A stretch of DNA of 6,119 nucleotides. Source: Actinomycetota bacterium. GTDB lineage: Bacteria; Actinomycetota; Acidimicrobiia; Acidimicrobiales; CADCSY01. Under the pieces are notes generated by a model that was not told where the DNA came from, made no database searches, and worked only from the letters and a program-made list of their open reading frames with translations. Numbering within the stretch: the first letter of the stretch is position 1; every line of letters starts with the position of its first letter. The position numbers were made by a program, and so were the translations under genes. The stretch is from the NCBI GenBank assembly GCA_019348335.1, contig JAHWJR010000086.1, positions 1-6,119 on the forward strand, given 5' to 3'. Below are positions 5,743 to 6,119 of this stretch, piece after piece.

Positions 5743-6119
5743 ATGATCTCCCGACTGCTCACTGCCATCGACCGAGTCCGTCCCCCGGTCCACGCGTCCG
5801 CCCACTGCGACCTGCCCTGCGGTGTCTACGACCCGGCCCAGGCCCGCATCGAGGCGGAGTCCGTGAAGGGCATCCAGGAGAAGTACCAGGGGTCGGACGA
5901 CCCGGTGTTCAAGCAGCGGGCGGTGCTCATCAAAGAGGAGCGCGCCGACCTGGTCAAGCACCACCTCTGGGTCCTGTGGACCGACTACTTCAAGCCCAAC
6001 CATCTCGAGAGCTACCCCGACCTGCACGAGAAGTTCTGGACCGCCACCAAGCTGGCGGGAGACGCCAAGAAGTCCACTGACCCGACGCAGGGCCAGCAGC
6101 TGCTCGACGCCATCGCCGA
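5743..6119 (+). CDS. sodN: Nickel-containing superoxide dismutase precursor (3' end cut by window)
   Basis: The product disproportionates superoxide to hydrogen peroxide and oxygen at a nickel centre. The 125 complete codons visible start with a 20-residue propeptide ending in VHASA, followed by the nickel hook HCDLPCGVY (21-29). Removal of the propeptide makes His21 the mature His1, with Cys22 and Cys26 as Cys2 and Cys6. Glu37 and Arg67 correspond to mature Glu17 and Arg47, which hold the His1 ligand in the Streptomyces enzyme. The rest (DYFKPNHLESYPDLHEKFW and onward) is typical of the four-helix bundle. Known mature enzymes have about 117 residues; 105 are seen, so about a dozen are missing beyond the right edge with no sign of disruption. 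The start is well supported by GAAGGAG at 5731-5737. SodX, encoded divergently, is the expected processing enzyme; nickel-responsive control is common in this family but no operator is recognised here. Confidence 0.97.
   Translation, partial: MISRLLTAIDRVRPPVHASAHCDLPCGVYDPAQARIEAESVKGIQEKYQGSDDPVFKQRAVLIKEERADLVKHHLWVLWTDYFKPNHLESYPDLHEKFWTATKLAGDAKKSTDPTQGQQLLDAIA

Noticed and set aside
5705..5768. Longer SodX starting at ATG 5768
   Set aside because: It would overlap the sodN coding start by 26 bp and span its ribosome site. The extra residues are unlike a signal-peptidase N-terminus, and ATG 5705 sits directly before the membrane helix.
1..6119. tRNA, rRNA, CRISPR array, insertion sequence or attachment site
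   Set aside because: No tRNA-like cloverleaf, regular spaced repeat array, transposase motif or terminal inverted repeat with target duplication was seen. The 14-bp inverted repeat at 2130-2201 encloses only 44 nt.

Overview
The window is very GC-rich, with a strong G/C preference at third codon positions. It encodes a mycothiol-type glycosyltransferase (MshA), a nickel superoxide dismutase with its dedicated maturation peptidase (SodN/SodX) and an RsiG-type anti-sigma factor. Together these point to an actinobacterium (Actinomycetota). Nothing in the window fixes the lineage more precisely; one outside the classical streptomycetes and mycobacteria is my inference.

Layout, left to right. (1) The 5' part of a secreted coiled-coil protein, on the minus strand and running off the left edge; it is probably a cell-wall hydrolase or hydrolase activator. 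Its upstream region holds an 11-bp direct repeat. (2) A minus-strand MFS efflux-type transporter with a good predicted promoter. Its leader can fold on a perfect 14-bp inverted repeat that starts at the predicted transcription start. (3) A minus-strand mshA-like glycosyltransferase. (4) A tight minus-strand cluster, read from right to left: sodX, rsiG-like gene, single-domain response regulator, HD-GYP phosphodiesterase. Its junctions are 9 nt apart, a 4-nt overlap and an 8-nt overlap, so it looks like one translationally coupled operon. (5) Divergent from sodX across only 37 bp is sodN on the plus strand, cut by the right edge about a dozen residues before its expected end.

How they work together. 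SodX removes the SodN propeptide so that the mature N-terminal His can bind nickel; the divergent pair is a known arrangement. Less expected is that sodX leads an operon of c-di-GMP signalling genes. The rsiG product carries a perfect copy of the c-di-GMP signature E(X)3S(X)2R(X)3Q(X)3D and a second copy with Q changed to H. The receiver protein could control the HD-GYP enzyme, which hydrolyses c-di-GMP and so would remove the ligand RsiG needs to hold its sigma factor. Sensor, eraser and eraser regulator would then be co-transcribed with an oxidative-stress maturation peptidase. mshA (mycothiol, the actinobacterial redox thiol) follows on the same strand after a 71-bp gap containing a hairpin. 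No RNA genes, insertion sequences or CRISPR arrays were seen.
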